Part shown: positions 15,451-24,543 of the stretch, piece after piece
How the letters are laid out: every line of letters starts with the position of its first letter
How positions within the stretch are numbered: position 1 is the stretch's first letter
Source of the DNA: a virus
Virus record (IMG/VR): IMGVR_UViG_3300045421_000405
Location: 1 to 28,490 of that record
DNA: 28,490 bases
Strand: one strand, 5' to 3'
Translations under genes and position numbers: made by a program
Notes under the pieces: model-generated
Databases searched by the model: none
What the model was told of the DNA's origin: nothing
What the model saw: the letters and a program-made list of their open reading frames with translations, nothing else

Positions 15451-16616
15451 TTATCTAGCCAACAGTTATATTCTGCTGTTACCATGCCTTTCTCGGGATG
15501 TACAAATACTAATAATTGCGATGGCCTTCCAGCTGAGGCTAGCGTTTCAGCAGCGTATGTATTAACAGACTCTGGACTTCCAGCAATTCTGAGCTGAACG
15601 GTATTAAATGTCATCTTTGTAGGGGTATGGAAATGACCTATATAGATATCATCGAATTCCTCCTCTACCGCCCCAATTTTCCAACCATAGGCCTTCTTTT
15701 GAAAAGCATAAAATGATGAAAGACTTCCAAATTGATCTCCATGGCAAAGTAATGCCTTATATTTCCCGATTTTATCTACTGCGTACCAATGCCTCTCACC
15801 ACGACCGTCTGGGATAATAAATTTAACTCTCGGCTCTTTTTCAAACATCAACTGTGTAATACGATAGAGCATTCTATCGCCATTTGTTTCTGGGTCATGG
15901 TCTCTTTTTGCCCTACCACCAATTGAACCATGATTTCCTATCACACCAACAAATGTAACCTTTTCAAAGTTTTCAAGCATTATGTTTATGAAATTTTTCA
16001 TAATTCTGGGGCCGTCAACTGTTATCTGCCGATATAAACCACCGTCAACTAGAAATGACTGACCTGGAAAGATTAATTCACCCTCTATAATGTCACCCAA
16101 AGCCCAAATTCTAATTTCTTTTATTGGATGATCTTTTCTTTGCATTTCAACAAGATTAATAATTTTTTCTGCGTACCTATAAACTCTTTCTTCACAAATC
16201 GTAGAGTTATAATCAGGCGTTACTTTAGATAATTGCCAATCTGAAAGAATCGCTACTGCAACCTCTTCATTTCCACGTCTTTTATCAATTTTTGGCTTAG
16301 GAATTGGCTTAAATTTTGTAGAGGCAATATCATCCTTGACTGCTTGATAAACCGCCGATGTTAGGTCGTCACTCTTTGTTTTCAGTTTATTATATTCCTG
16401 CAGTAACCTTGTGTATGCCACCTTAATTTCGGCATCTGAGTCTGGTTTTTTACCCGATAGCGGATCGGTGGGCACTTCAAACAACCCCTTTTCTCTACGA
16501 AATTTGCAAAGACCGCTGATATCAATCGATCTCCGGCATTCCTTGTCAGCGAATTTCTGATTTGCGGTTTTAGGGTCGAATTCCTGGTCGCAACCCTCCG
16601 CTGCACAAATTTTCAT
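15447..16616 (-). CDS. Calcineurin-like metallophosphoesterase with N-terminal cysteine cluster
   Basis: This 389-residue protein has phosphoesterase motifs in order: ILSDWQ (D126, Q128 replacing the usual His), LGDIIEG (174-179), GNH (227-229), CHGDQ (H292) and GHFH (327-330). These bind two metals and cleave phosphoester bonds, as in SbcD/Mre11-type nucleases and phosphatases. An N-terminal segment with C4, C9 and C27 suggests a small zinc finger, followed by a charged helical linker at 60-100. No SbcC partner is seen here. It opens the replication block. No Shine-Dalgarno precedes the ATG; a TATAAT lies 7 bases upstream, so it is probably translated from a leaderless mRNA. Nuclease versus phosphatase activity is not resolved. 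Confidence 0.85.
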   Translation of the reverse strand: MKICAAEGCDQEFDPKTANQKFADKECRRSIDISGLCKFRREKGLFEVPTDPLSGKKPDSDAEIKVAYTRLLQEYNKLKTKSDDLTSAVYQAVKDDIASTKFKPIPKPKIDKRRGNEEVAVAILSDWQLSKVTPDYNSTICEERVYRYAEKIINLVEMQRKDHPIKEIRIWALGDIIEGELIFPGQSFLVDGGLYRQITVDGPRIMKNFINIMLENFEKVTFVGVIGNHGSIGGRAKRDHDPETNGDRMLYRITQLMFEKEPRVKFIIPDGRGERHWYAVDKIGKYKALLCHGDQFGSLSSFYAFQKKAYGWKIGAVEEEFDDIYIGHFHTPTKMTFNTVQLRIAGSPESVNTYAAETLASAGRPSQLLVFVHPEKGMVTAEYNCWLDK

Positions 16617-16623
16617 AGGGTCA

Positions 16624-16629
16624 ATTATA
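16624..16629 (-). promoter_or_regulatory. Putative leaderless promoter -10 of the metallophosphoesterase gene
   Basis: A perfect TATAAT ends 7 bases before the metallophosphoesterase ATG at 16616, the same geometry as at the large terminase gene. The stop codon of the HNH gene lies inside this hexamer. A palindrome occupies the -35 region just upstream. Confidence 0.5.
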
Positions 16630-17074
16630 CACGATTTTCTCGCGGCAAGGTGCCGCCTGAGATATTTTTGGGATTAATTTTAGACGCCTCTCGTCTTAAA
16701 TCATTTTTACGACGCATACTTTCGCCCATTTTTTTCCGATGTTGCCGGGATGGTTTCCTACCTTCTCGATGTATCGCACTATGCTCCGACACTGTACATA
16801 GAAATAAATTATCAAGGCGATTGTCAGTTTTTATTTCATTTATATGATGCACAGTCTCCCATGCCTCAAGATATCTATTTAGATACTTCTCAACGACAAG
16901 ACGGTGCTCATAGACATACCCTTTAATATTGTACTTATGTTCTGGGCTAAGAATTCTGACATAGCCTTTGTCGTCAATGTATTTTCCGCCTTTATAATTT
17001 GGATTATTTTGACCATGAACATTTCTCTCTGTCCATTCAATATCTTTCCTTTTAGAGGCTAAGCTATCTTTCAT
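16625..17074 (-). CDS. HNH homing-type endonuclease
   Basis: This 149-residue protein has an HNH domain of the homing type. EHRLVVEKYL contributes H57, VHHINEIKTDNRLDNL contains the HH pair (76-77) and the metal-binding Asn, and EHSAIHR contributes H98/H102. A basic tail with SRQHRKKMGESMRRK resembles NUMOD3 DNA-binding modules of phage endonucleases. Such enzymes spread by cutting genomes that lack them. It sits exactly between the structural and replication blocks, where free-standing homing genes are often found. The start overlaps the previous stop as TGATG. It appears intact. Confidence 0.85.
   Translation of the reverse strand: MKDSLASKRKDIEWTERNVHGQNNPNYKGGKYIDDKGYVRILSPEHKYNIKGYVYEHRLVVEKYLNRYLEAWETVHHINEIKTDNRLDNLFLCTVSEHSAIHREGRKPSRQHRKKMGESMRRKNDLRREASKINPKNISGGTLPRENRV
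16638..16662. promoter_or_regulatory. Palindrome over the -35 region of the putative replication-block promoter
   Basis: An inverted repeat GCGGCA-AGG-TGCCGC, extended by four more pairs across a 2-base bulge, lies at the HNH gene's 3' end. Its centre falls where the -35 of the downstream TATAAT would sit, so it may be an operator. Read on the plus strand it is followed by TATTTTT and would look like an intrinsic terminator. On the minus (gene) strand no T run follows. Confidence 0.45.
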
Positions 17075-17733
17075 CAGATACTTGCACCAACATCCTCAAC
17101 TAATAATTGCAGCCTTTGCTCTGCAGTGGGGGTTACACTTATTTGTGGGGCATTCGATAAACCAGAGGTGCCGCCAGTTCTTGCCACTGCTACGGAGAAA
17201 GAATTGGCAACTAGGCCGCCTCCACTTTCTAAATAAACTGAATATGTTCCCGCACCAATAATAGTAATATCATTTGATTTAGTAGATAGTGTTACTGTTT
17301 GTGCATTTGCTGCTGTATTATAAAATGCATAGGGTGGAATGGTAAAATTCCAAACCATTAGTGGAGACGAAGCGCCATAGCCACTGGATACGGCATTATA
17401 GAGTTTAAGCTTAAGTATTGCATCCTCCGCGCCCTTGCCCAAAATATTAAAGCCTGGAAAAACACAAGTTAATTTGTAGTAACGATTTTGGTCGATTGTA
17501 ACTCTTTGATCCGAGCCACCATCGGGATTAGTTAGTGCCAAGATTTGGATATCGGAATCAGCAACGTTATTTGTAGCCTCTGAGGTAGTTTCTACAAATT
17601 CTAAAACGCCTTGCGGTTTTGCATCATTTGCATCCCTAATTTGCTCCATATTCATAGACATTTGAGACATTCGATCAGAAGAAATTGGGGTTCCATCAGT
17701 CCATGAAACAAAGACGTAGTTTTCGTATGCCAT
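17074..17733 (-). CDS. Beta-rich virion or tail-associated protein
   Basis: This 219-residue protein begins MAYENYVFVSWTDGTPISSD, a segment typical of small minor tail or virion proteins of actinophages. It continues with beta-strand-rich, Ser/Thr/Gly-rich sequence and no cysteine cluster or signal peptide. The middle part (about 60-190) has the character of a jelly-roll or head-binding module. It follows the tail-fibre gene directly (TAA then ATG) and is the last structural gene before the HNH gene. It has no Shine-Dalgarno, and a TATAAT lies 6 bases before its ATG. The exact family is not recognised; a tail-tip or decoration protein is most likely. Confidence 0.6.
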   Translation of the reverse strand: MAYENYVFVSWTDGTPISSDRMSQMSMNMEQIRDANDAKPQGVLEFVETTSEATNNVADSDIQILALTNPDGGSDQRVTIDQNRYYKLTCVFPGFNILGKGAEDAILKLKLYNAVSSGYGASSPLMVWNFTIPPYAFYNTAANAQTVTLSTKSNDITIIGAGTYSVYLESGGGLVANSFSVAVARTGGTSGLSNAPQISVTPTAEQRLQLLVEDVGASI

Positions 17734-19452
17734 TTAACTATTATACCCCAAATGCTGCTCAATTGCCTTCAATCTATCATTTAAATCATTAATTGCGGCC
17801 AGTAAATGCGGTATCATTTTTACATACACAACTTGCTGGTATTCTTCAGGGCTTTCCGAACCAACAATAAACTCAGGAAGCAATGTTTGCAATTCATCCG
17901 CAATTACTCCGATACCGTGTTGCCCTCGTAGCCAAGATTGAGGCATGTCGTTTTTATAATCAAATTCATATATTTTAATTGAATAAATTTTTTCTAGAAT
18001 TTCAGGAGTAATTGGCTGAATATTTTCTTTTTGCCTTCTATCGGAGTAAAATCCATCTGGAAAGAAATACGGATCAACATTAGGATCATTATTTATGATA
18101 CAACTAAGACTTCCACTGTCATTATCCCAACCAAATGCTATACCAAATCTACCCCCCGAAAGATTGGAGGCATTATAATACACACCGGTTCCCCCAGCGA
18201 TAATCATATCGCCAGATTCAATGCCCCCGTTAGCAGTAATTGTATCGTCAGATTGAATGCCTCCGTCAGCATATACAGTTCCAGCCGTATATATTCCATT
18301 GTCACTAAAATAGGTGCCATCGTCAGGAGACGGATTTGCATGATCCCCAGTAGAAAATGTTGAACCAAAAAACCCACTAACCGCAGTAATATATCCAGTT
18401 GTTTGGGTAGTCATATTGCCCTCAATATCATATTCAGTTTTAAAATATTCAGTCTCTGCTGTATTGCCAACGTAAAGCCTGACATCGCTGACGGACGGGT
18501 GGTCGGCACTAACCAATTCTAACTTGGCAACACGACTCTCATCTTCAACTCGTAAACCAGCCCTAAATTGCTCAAATTTTCCAATCGCTAATTCTCCATT
18601 AATTTGTTCTTGATGTGTCATTTCATATGTCAAGGAGTCGTTTTGAATTTTCCAATTGCCAATACTTCCACCAGTGGCGATAAGACTACCTGCAGGTGTA
18701 ATTTGAAACCTACCGTCTCCACTAAAAATAGATCCATCGCTGGGGTTAATATAAATATCTCTACCAAGTCTAACTACATTACCAATATCATCAATTGTTA
18801 CAGAAGTGATACCATTCGAACCTTTAAATGAAAAACCGTCTGCATTCCAGAAATTATTATTATCAATAAGAAATGAATTAGCATTAACATTTGCTTGAAC
18901 ATCAACATCTGTTCCAATAACTATAGTCCCATCATCGGTATAAATGCCGTTATCGCCACCGAGTTTAAAACCGTTCGTATTCCAGAAATTATTATTATCA
19001 ATAACTAAAGCACCAGCTGTGAGGGTACCCCTAATTGAAGCTGCACCGAATTCGGCGGCTCCATTGCTATATAATACCCATCCAGATGTATTAGCCACAT
19101 AATTGTTGCTACGTATAACATTATTGACTAAAACTATATTAGCCGCCAACTCATTTGCCGTAACTGCACCAGCTGCAATGTGAACAGATTGAACAGAATT
19201 TGGCAGTAATCTGACACCTGACGGGCCGAGAACATCGGTTTTAATAACATTTGAAATAACTGTTTTTAAGTTGTCAAAGTTCCTTTGCTGATTTATTTGT
19301 CTTTGATTTGACCCAATTTTACCAACAGTAAAATCATAAATAGAATATTGCCCTGTATCGATCAACGAAGACGACACACCATCATGGTCATGCCCGCCTT
19401 CAAAGAATACTATAGAGTTTTCCGATATAGCATTGCCAGATCTAAAACCCAT
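17734..19452 (-). CDS. Tail fibre/spike with C-terminal S74 intramolecular chaperone
   Basis: This 572-residue protein has a tail-fibre layout: an N-terminal attachment region and repeated NNNFWN...GF modules near residues 150-210. A Gly/Asp/Thr-rich stalk follows (about 380-430). The C-terminal chaperone runs from S470 (SDRRQKENIQ) to the end, with GIGVIADELQ and a helical tail. In the S74 family the chaperone trimerises the fibre and cuts itself off before the Ser. It probably binds the host surface. The ATG overlaps the preceding stop as TAATG behind AAGGAAGGTGG. The receptor is unknown. Confidence 0.85.
   Translation of the reverse strand: MGFRSGNAISENSIVFFEGGHDHDGVSSSLIDTGQYSIYDFTVGKIGSNQRQINQQRNFDNLKTVISNVIKTDVLGPSGVRLLPNSVQSVHIAAGAVTANELAANIVLVNNVIRSNNYVANTSGWVLYSNGAAEFGAASIRGTLTAGALVIDNNNFWNTNGFKLGGDNGIYTDDGTIVIGTDVDVQANVNANSFLIDNNNFWNADGFSFKGSNGITSVTIDDIGNVVRLGRDIYINPSDGSIFSGDGRFQITPAGSLIATGGSIGNWKIQNDSLTYEMTHQEQINGELAIGKFEQFRAGLRVEDESRVAKLELVSADHPSVSDVRLYVGNTAETEYFKTEYDIEGNMTTQTTGYITAVSGFFGSTFSTGDHANPSPDDGTYFSDNGIYTAGTVYADGGIQSDDTITANGGIESGDMIIAGGTGVYYNASNLSGGRFGIAFGWDNDSGSLSCIINNDPNVDPYFFPDGFYSDRRQKENIQPITPEILEKIYSIKIYEFDYKNDMPQSWLRGQHGIGVIADELQTLLPEFIVGSESPEEYQQVVYVKMIPHLLAAINDLNDRLKAIEQHLGYNS
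17740..17745 (-). promoter_or_regulatory. Putative leaderless promoter -10 of the 219-residue virion gene
   Basis: A TATAAT preceded by GGGG ends 6 bases before the ATG at 17733, with no ribosome-binding site in between. No good -35 is seen at 17 bases. It lies inside the last codons of the tail-fibre gene. Confidence 0.4.
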
Positions 19453-22400
19453 TAGACCACCTTCCTTACAACAATAGACTGGGACAAGCTTTTATCATAA
19501 TTAAAATCAGAACTTATAACCCAGTAGTCACCATTTATAATATCAAAGGAATCCATAGTTGATATTCTTATTCTATCACCAAGTTGTAATTTTGGTATTG
19601 TTAATACGTTTAAATTTAAAATTGGCACTGGATCCCCCATTTTATTAATAATAAAATTAGCTAGTCTTTTAGCATGATCAAGATTAGTAATAAATCGATT
19701 ATCAATTATTATTTCTTTTAATCCATATTTTCTAATATTATCATCTAGAGCTACTTTCTTTTCTTTGACATCCCCAGTATTTTCACTAACAACAACTGGT
19801 ATGCCTGCAATAGCGGTAAAATGCTTTTCTTGTGTGATTGGATTCTCTCCTTCTATATATACTATATCTCCGGAAACATTACTATTGGCAGCTGCGATAA
19901 TTAGGACAGCTCCATATGGAGTTGGATTATATCTAATTAAATCCAATTTTGGCGGCTTAACTGTTGATATATTTGTAATTAAGGGTTGCTCAATCATATA
20001 AGCCGGTGATTTATCGAACGTCAATTTATCATAAACTTTAACTTCTCTAACAAGAGTATTTGAACTATGTGCAACCGCCTGAGTATCGAATTGCCCTCGC
20101 TCTAGTGAGATGAAAGAATTACTCGTTGTATTACCATATTTAATTATTTCACTATCGATCATTAAATAACCTGTTTTGGGGAAGAATGGATCATCTGTTG
20201 TTGAAACACTTATGCTTGTATCCGAGTTGCTCATTGATCCAGTTAGTAAAACAACAGCCACTGTTGTTGGATCTTCTGCTCTCCACAATCCTTGTTTGCT
20301 CATAATATTATTAGTAACACCTTGTGTTTTTACTGTTACTTTATTTGTCTGTAATTGAACATTGTAGCTTGCATCTATTATGTTTGAAGAATCAGAAAGT
20401 GTATATTGAACATTAGAATGTTGATCAATTGATGTTTCAAAAAGTCTATTAAAATGTTCATATCTAGCTTGATTATATTCATCAAAGTATAATCTTCCAA
20501 AATCTGCCAAACTAATCTCATCAATAATTTGTCCTATTGTTTGATCGTTTCCATAGATAAATGGCATGACCTGTATTGGTTGAATTTGTGTTTGTACGTA
20601 TGAATTGACCACCATTTCATCATCAAATGCAATATTGGCAATAGAGAATTCATCTATATAAAACGATCTTATTACAACCGGTGGATTTTCTATTGCATAT
20701 GATTGATTGCCTTCCGGGCTAAAATAGGCACCCCTGCCGCCTATCGTTACATCTCTATTTGAAAATGGAATTAATGTTCCTGTGGTAGTAATTGTATTTT
20801 TAAGCTCTCCATTAATAAAATACTTAAGATTGCTATCTGCATATGTAACTGTGATTAAACTAAAGTTTGTATTAGATAGAGCAGTATTGGATGAAATTGT
20901 TTGAATTCCATTAGATGTAACAATTTTAAAACCATTTGATTGTGAGTTGTGATAAAACTCAAATCCACTCGTTGGTGATGAATTATTAAAGGAACTAATA
21001 TATTCCCCAGAGTTAGCAAAGGGGCCATTGTGCATTTTTGCATACAACTCAATTGTAAAATCACCTGTATAAGCAATACTATTGCTATCAAATACATCGA
21101 ATGAGTTATGATAGGGGATTCTTATATAGGCATTGGACTCTAATAAAACGGACCTAGAATCTGCATCTGATACGACCCCTGAAGGTTCAGATATCTTTGC
21201 ATTTGCCAGCAGTATCCCATTATTTTGCCTAGCCGATCTTTCGATAATATTTATATTTGGTGTTGGGGTCCATGTACTATTAGCAAAAGTTAAATAAGAA
21301 CCATGCTTTCTATTCCCATAATTATCACCGGCAACCATGGTGTAGCATTCGTGACTGTAAACCCAGTCTATAAAATCATCATATTCTTTTTTTAGGAATA
21401 TCTTAAATGGCTGATTGGTTATCTTTTCCTCAGCAAAAAACTCAATTTTCAAAGAGTATACCTGACCAGCTACTAATTCGTATAAATCAGAAGAGAAAGA
21501 TACGGGAGTGTTGGTTCCGGAGTCTACAAATCTCCATTCATCTATAATTTTAGTTTCATTTAGATACACCCTGACGCCGCCTTTGTTTATTCCAACAATC
21601 AATCTCTGCTCGCCGGTATTGGATGCAATGTAGTATCCATCAAAAACACCATTAAAAAAAGCATCTACAACGACATTATTTTTATCTGTAAATTGACCAG
21701 ATACCCAATTAACTGCCTTGCTTTCACCATTTTGTTCAGATATTTCTTTTGATGTTGTATTTTTTGATGGAGGAATCGATGTTCTAATATCTAAAGCCTT
21801 TTCGTAAGTGGACAGATATTTGTCCAGAGCATCTAGTCTAATATCACGCGGATTACCATCTTCCGGGACTTTGTATAACCTGGCTCTTAGAGAAGAAGCA
21901 ACTGTTCTTGAATTGTTTACTCTATCTACATTCTTTTCATTAAAATTCAAATGAATCACGGAATTATTTTTAGGATAAAACTTATCAGGATTTATTAAGT
22001 AATTGATATTTTTTCTTGGAAAGTTTGTCATTAATAACAAATGTTCAACTGCTTCAGCAACTGTTGTCTCTTGAAGAAGAAAACCTTTTGTTATTGTTTT
22101 ATCCTGACCAAATTTTGTCCAACCAGTTAGGTTTGCAGATACAGTCATACTTGAGGATGCAGCTTGCCATTCATCAATATAAAAGACACCGAATGGAACA
22201 TATTCAAATATGTCGTATACAACAGTCGAGCCAGCATTATGCGCCCTTGCTTTAGTATCACCGATCCCCCTTCTTATAGCATTAAAGGCATTCCCCTGCG
22301 CTTTTCTTGCAAGCACTCTTTCTTGTGTTGTTGTTCCTGGATTTATAGTTAATATATAATCATCCCCAGAACCCCCACTGGGAAAATCATTAACATTGTG

Positions 22401-23468
22401 GACACTAATAGTGTTTGCATTAGCGGCTAAATTGGATATAAGCGTTGTAATAACTTGGTCTGATGAGTATGGCGCTCTCTCCCATCCGGCAAAGATAAAG
22501 CATCTTAAGTCTTTTTTCATATACTTCCCATAGAGAGAAGCTGAGCTGAACACGTTAAAATCTTTATTAGAATTATCCAATGATAATGAAGCCGTGTTGC
22601 TTCCCCCACCAGCAATTGGCAGACTGGTTTCATGCACATCTCTAACTTTTGAGACGGCAAAGTTTATAACATGATCAGTAATATCAACTCTATATATTGG
22701 TGAAACCTCATTAACTCTTACATAGTCTTGAGGATTTTTTGTTGTATAAACAGTAAATAATATTTTATTAATATTATTATTAGAGATATTCTCTAAATAA
22801 TGATTAAAATAATATGAATTGCCAGGTATCTCGCCATCTTCATTATAAACAAGTGTGTTTGTATTATGATATGCTTTAATATTATAAGCACATATTTGAC
22901 CATTGTATTCAGATGTAATTATATTAATTAAATTAACTTTTCTTTCTGTAAAAATATATGTAAGTATGACTGGCGAGTCCATCTGATAGCCATTGAATGT
23001 GGGGTGAGGTGTTGAGGTGCTTTTAACAGAAGATTCATAACCAAACTCATAGTGTTCATCTTTTGTGGTCGGCAAACAATGCCACTGCCCATTTGCTGTT
23101 ATTGTTTTACCATTTACATCTTTTGCATCACAAACACCCCACGTAAAGGACTGCCGTTCAATACCATTGATGGATTCATTGGGTGTAAAATAAAAATTTC
23201 TATTTCTAGATTTATTAAACAAAATCTCTCTACTTGTCAACGCCCTGTTCCCTCGCAAAAGACCGGAGGCACCGGCGGAAACTTGCTGATCAGTTTGTAG
23301 GGCATTAGTATAATTACTAGATGCTATTTCTGTATTTCCAGATTTATCAAGATGTCTGCTGTCCAGCCAATCTAATAGTATAAGAGGCTTTACTCTTTGA
23401 GAAATAGATGATATAGCACTATTAAAAGAATTGGATATATCCAGGTCATATCTTCCTTTAGTAAGCAT
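19452..23468 (-). CDS. Large tail-hub/minor tail protein with carbohydrate-binding-like domains
   Basis: This 1338-residue protein is a tail-tip component. The N-terminal 280 residues look like a minor tail/adsorption region. A PA14-like segment lies near 586-700 (with GVFDGYYIASNTGEQ), and a concanavalin/LamG-like module near 798-911 (FTIELYAKM, ITVTYADSNLKYFINGEL, VTIGGRG). The C-terminal 300 residues, with LANFIINKMGDP and LQLGDRIRI, resemble tail-hub proteins of the gp37/gp27-like type. The two inserted domains suggest binding of host surface sugars. The start follows GGAAGAGG. It is followed by the fibre gene. Boundaries are approximate and the assignments are by eye. Confidence 0.75.
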   Translation of the reverse strand: MLTKGRYDLDISNSFNSAISSISQRVKPLILLDWLDSRHLDKSGNTEIASSNYTNALQTDQQVSAGASGLLRGNRALTSREILFNKSRNRNFYFTPNESINGIERQSFTWGVCDAKDVNGKTITANGQWHCLPTTKDEHYEFGYESSVKSTSTPHPTFNGYQMDSPVILTYIFTERKVNLINIITSEYNGQICAYNIKAYHNTNTLVYNEDGEIPGNSYYFNHYLENISNNNINKILFTVYTTKNPQDYVRVNEVSPIYRVDITDHVINFAVSKVRDVHETSLPIAGGGSNTASLSLDNSNKDFNVFSSASLYGKYMKKDLRCFIFAGWERAPYSSDQVITTLISNLAANANTISVHNVNDFPSGGSGDDYILTINPGTTTQERVLARKAQGNAFNAIRRGIGDTKARAHNAGSTVVYDIFEYVPFGVFYIDEWQAASSSMTVSANLTGWTKFGQDKTITKGFLLQETTVAEAVEHLLLMTNFPRKNINYLINPDKFYPKNNSVIHLNFNEKNVDRVNNSRTVASSLRARLYKVPEDGNPRDIRLDALDKYLSTYEKALDIRTSIPPSKNTTSKEISEQNGESKAVNWVSGQFTDKNNVVVDAFFNGVFDGYYIASNTGEQRLIVGINKGGVRVYLNETKIIDEWRFVDSGTNTPVSFSSDLYELVAGQVYSLKIEFFAEEKITNQPFKIFLKKEYDDFIDWVYSHECYTMVAGDNYGNRKHGSYLTFANSTWTPTPNINIIERSARQNNGILLANAKISEPSGVVSDADSRSVLLESNAYIRIPYHNSFDVFDSNSIAYTGDFTIELYAKMHNGPFANSGEYISSFNNSSPTSGFEFYHNSQSNGFKIVTSNGIQTISSNTALSNTNFSLITVTYADSNLKYFINGELKNTITTTGTLIPFSNRDVTIGGRGAYFSPEGNQSYAIENPPVVIRSFYIDEFSIANIAFDDEMVVNSYVQTQIQPIQVMPFIYGNDQTIGQIIDEISLADFGRLYFDEYNQARYEHFNRLFETSIDQHSNVQYTLSDSSNIIDASYNVQLQTNKVTVKTQGVTNNIMSKQGLWRAEDPTTVAVVLLTGSMSNSDTSISVSTTDDPFFPKTGYLMIDSEIIKYGNTTSNSFISLERGQFDTQAVAHSSNTLVREVKVYDKLTFDKSPAYMIEQPLITNISTVKPPKLDLIRYNPTPYGAVLIIAAANSNVSGDIVYIEGENPITQEKHFTAIAGIPVVVSENTGDVKEKKVALDDNIRKYGLKEIIIDNRFITNLDHAKRLANFIINKMGDPVPILNLNVLTIPKLQLGDRIRISTMDSFDIINGDYWVISSDFNYDKSLSQSIVVRKVV

Positions 23469-24542
23469 TTAAACCTCTTCCAAGCTTATAGAGCAATCCC
23501 AAAAATAAATATCATCAACAAGATCACGTCGAATTAGGGTTTCACTGTAATCTTTCACCAATACATTATAACTTGTTTCAGTGTATGGCGCAGCACCATT
23601 TTCATCCATATTGATTATTTTTAAAACATGGTGCTGTGGTTTTCCGGCTATTTCCTTTAAGTAGTCCCTACCACGATTTCCATCAACGGTATAAGATTGC
23701 GAATTGGGCACATATGTCCATGACAAACTAAATGTTTTTCTAGCCGGTCTGGATGAATATTTATAATATCTACTCTTTCTATTATTCCAGTTAGTATTTT
23801 CAACAAATATTGGATCGACCGCAACGCTAAGTTTTCTATTATGATTTGTTATTGGCTTATCATCTATTAACAATACAGTTCTTATATCCGACAAATCACT
23901 TGCAGAAATAACATTACCCACACTAAACTTAATGGCACGAGCTGCAACTTGACCAAGATTATTTATAACAATTTTTATAGTAATAAGAACAACTTTTCCA
24001 ACCACTGTCAAATTGACATTACCACTTAAGGATGCTGATATAAGTTTAACTAACTGAGCAACTGTTGAAATAGATGACGTTGCTGCAATAACCGACGAAC
24101 CTAATGCATCCTTTTTAATTAATGCATCTACACTAGATATTGATGATATACTTATTTGTGTATGATGTATCTGTTTGGCCTGCACCAAAACTAATGAGTC
24201 TGCAGATATAGATACTGATGTAAATCTAATTCCTTCGACAGAAAATTGTATATTTGAATTTATTGCTATTGAAACAGAAGCCAGTTTTACCCTAGTACCA
24301 ACGGTGAGCGTTGCACCATCGACAACAATTACAGATTCTGCATAAACTAATTTCCTTACAGAGATAGAGACATTGCTTTCTGAGGAAAGCGAAATATTAG
24401 CAAATGCTATTTTTGTAATACTAATTACAACATTAGATTGAGTATTAATTGATACATTTATTGTTAATGCATCATCTGAAGTTCTAAAATCAATACCAGG
24501 TTTAAATGGTTCTGAGAATGAGTAGAAGCCAAAATCTGACAT
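23469..24542 (-). CDS. Tail protein: beta-repeat stalk plus distal-tail-like C-terminal domain
   Basis: This 357-residue protein has two parts. Residues 27-207 hold about nine degenerate units of roughly 20 residues, such as VSINTQSNVVISITKIAFA and VSIAINSNIQFSVEGIRFT. They alternate Val/Ile/Ser and are predicted to form a beta-repeat stalk. Residues 224-357 match the whole downstream-facing domain of the neighbouring 131-residue protein: a HNRKL start, RRYY/RYYKYS, SLSWTYVPNSQSYTVDG, GRDYL and LIRRD near the end. The pair follows the tape-measure gene, where distal-tail proteins sit, so it is probably part of the tail tip. The start is preceded by GAGATCTAAT. Confidence 0.72.
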   Translation of the reverse strand: MSDFGFYSFSEPFKPGIDFRTSDDALTINVSINTQSNVVISITKIAFANISLSSESNVSISVRKLVYAESVIVVDGATLTVGTRVKLASVSIAINSNIQFSVEGIRFTSVSISADSLVLVQAKQIHHTQISISSISSVDALIKKDALGSSVIAATSSISTVAQLVKLISASLSGNVNLTVVGKVVLITIKIVINNLGQVAARAIKFSVGNVISASDLSDIRTVLLIDDKPITNHNRKLSVAVDPIFVENTNWNNRKSRYYKYSSRPARKTFSLSWTYVPNSQSYTVDGNRGRDYLKEIAGKPQHHVLKIINMDENGAAPYTETSYNVLVKDYSETLIRRDLVDDIYFWDCSISLEEV

Positions 24543-24543
24543 A

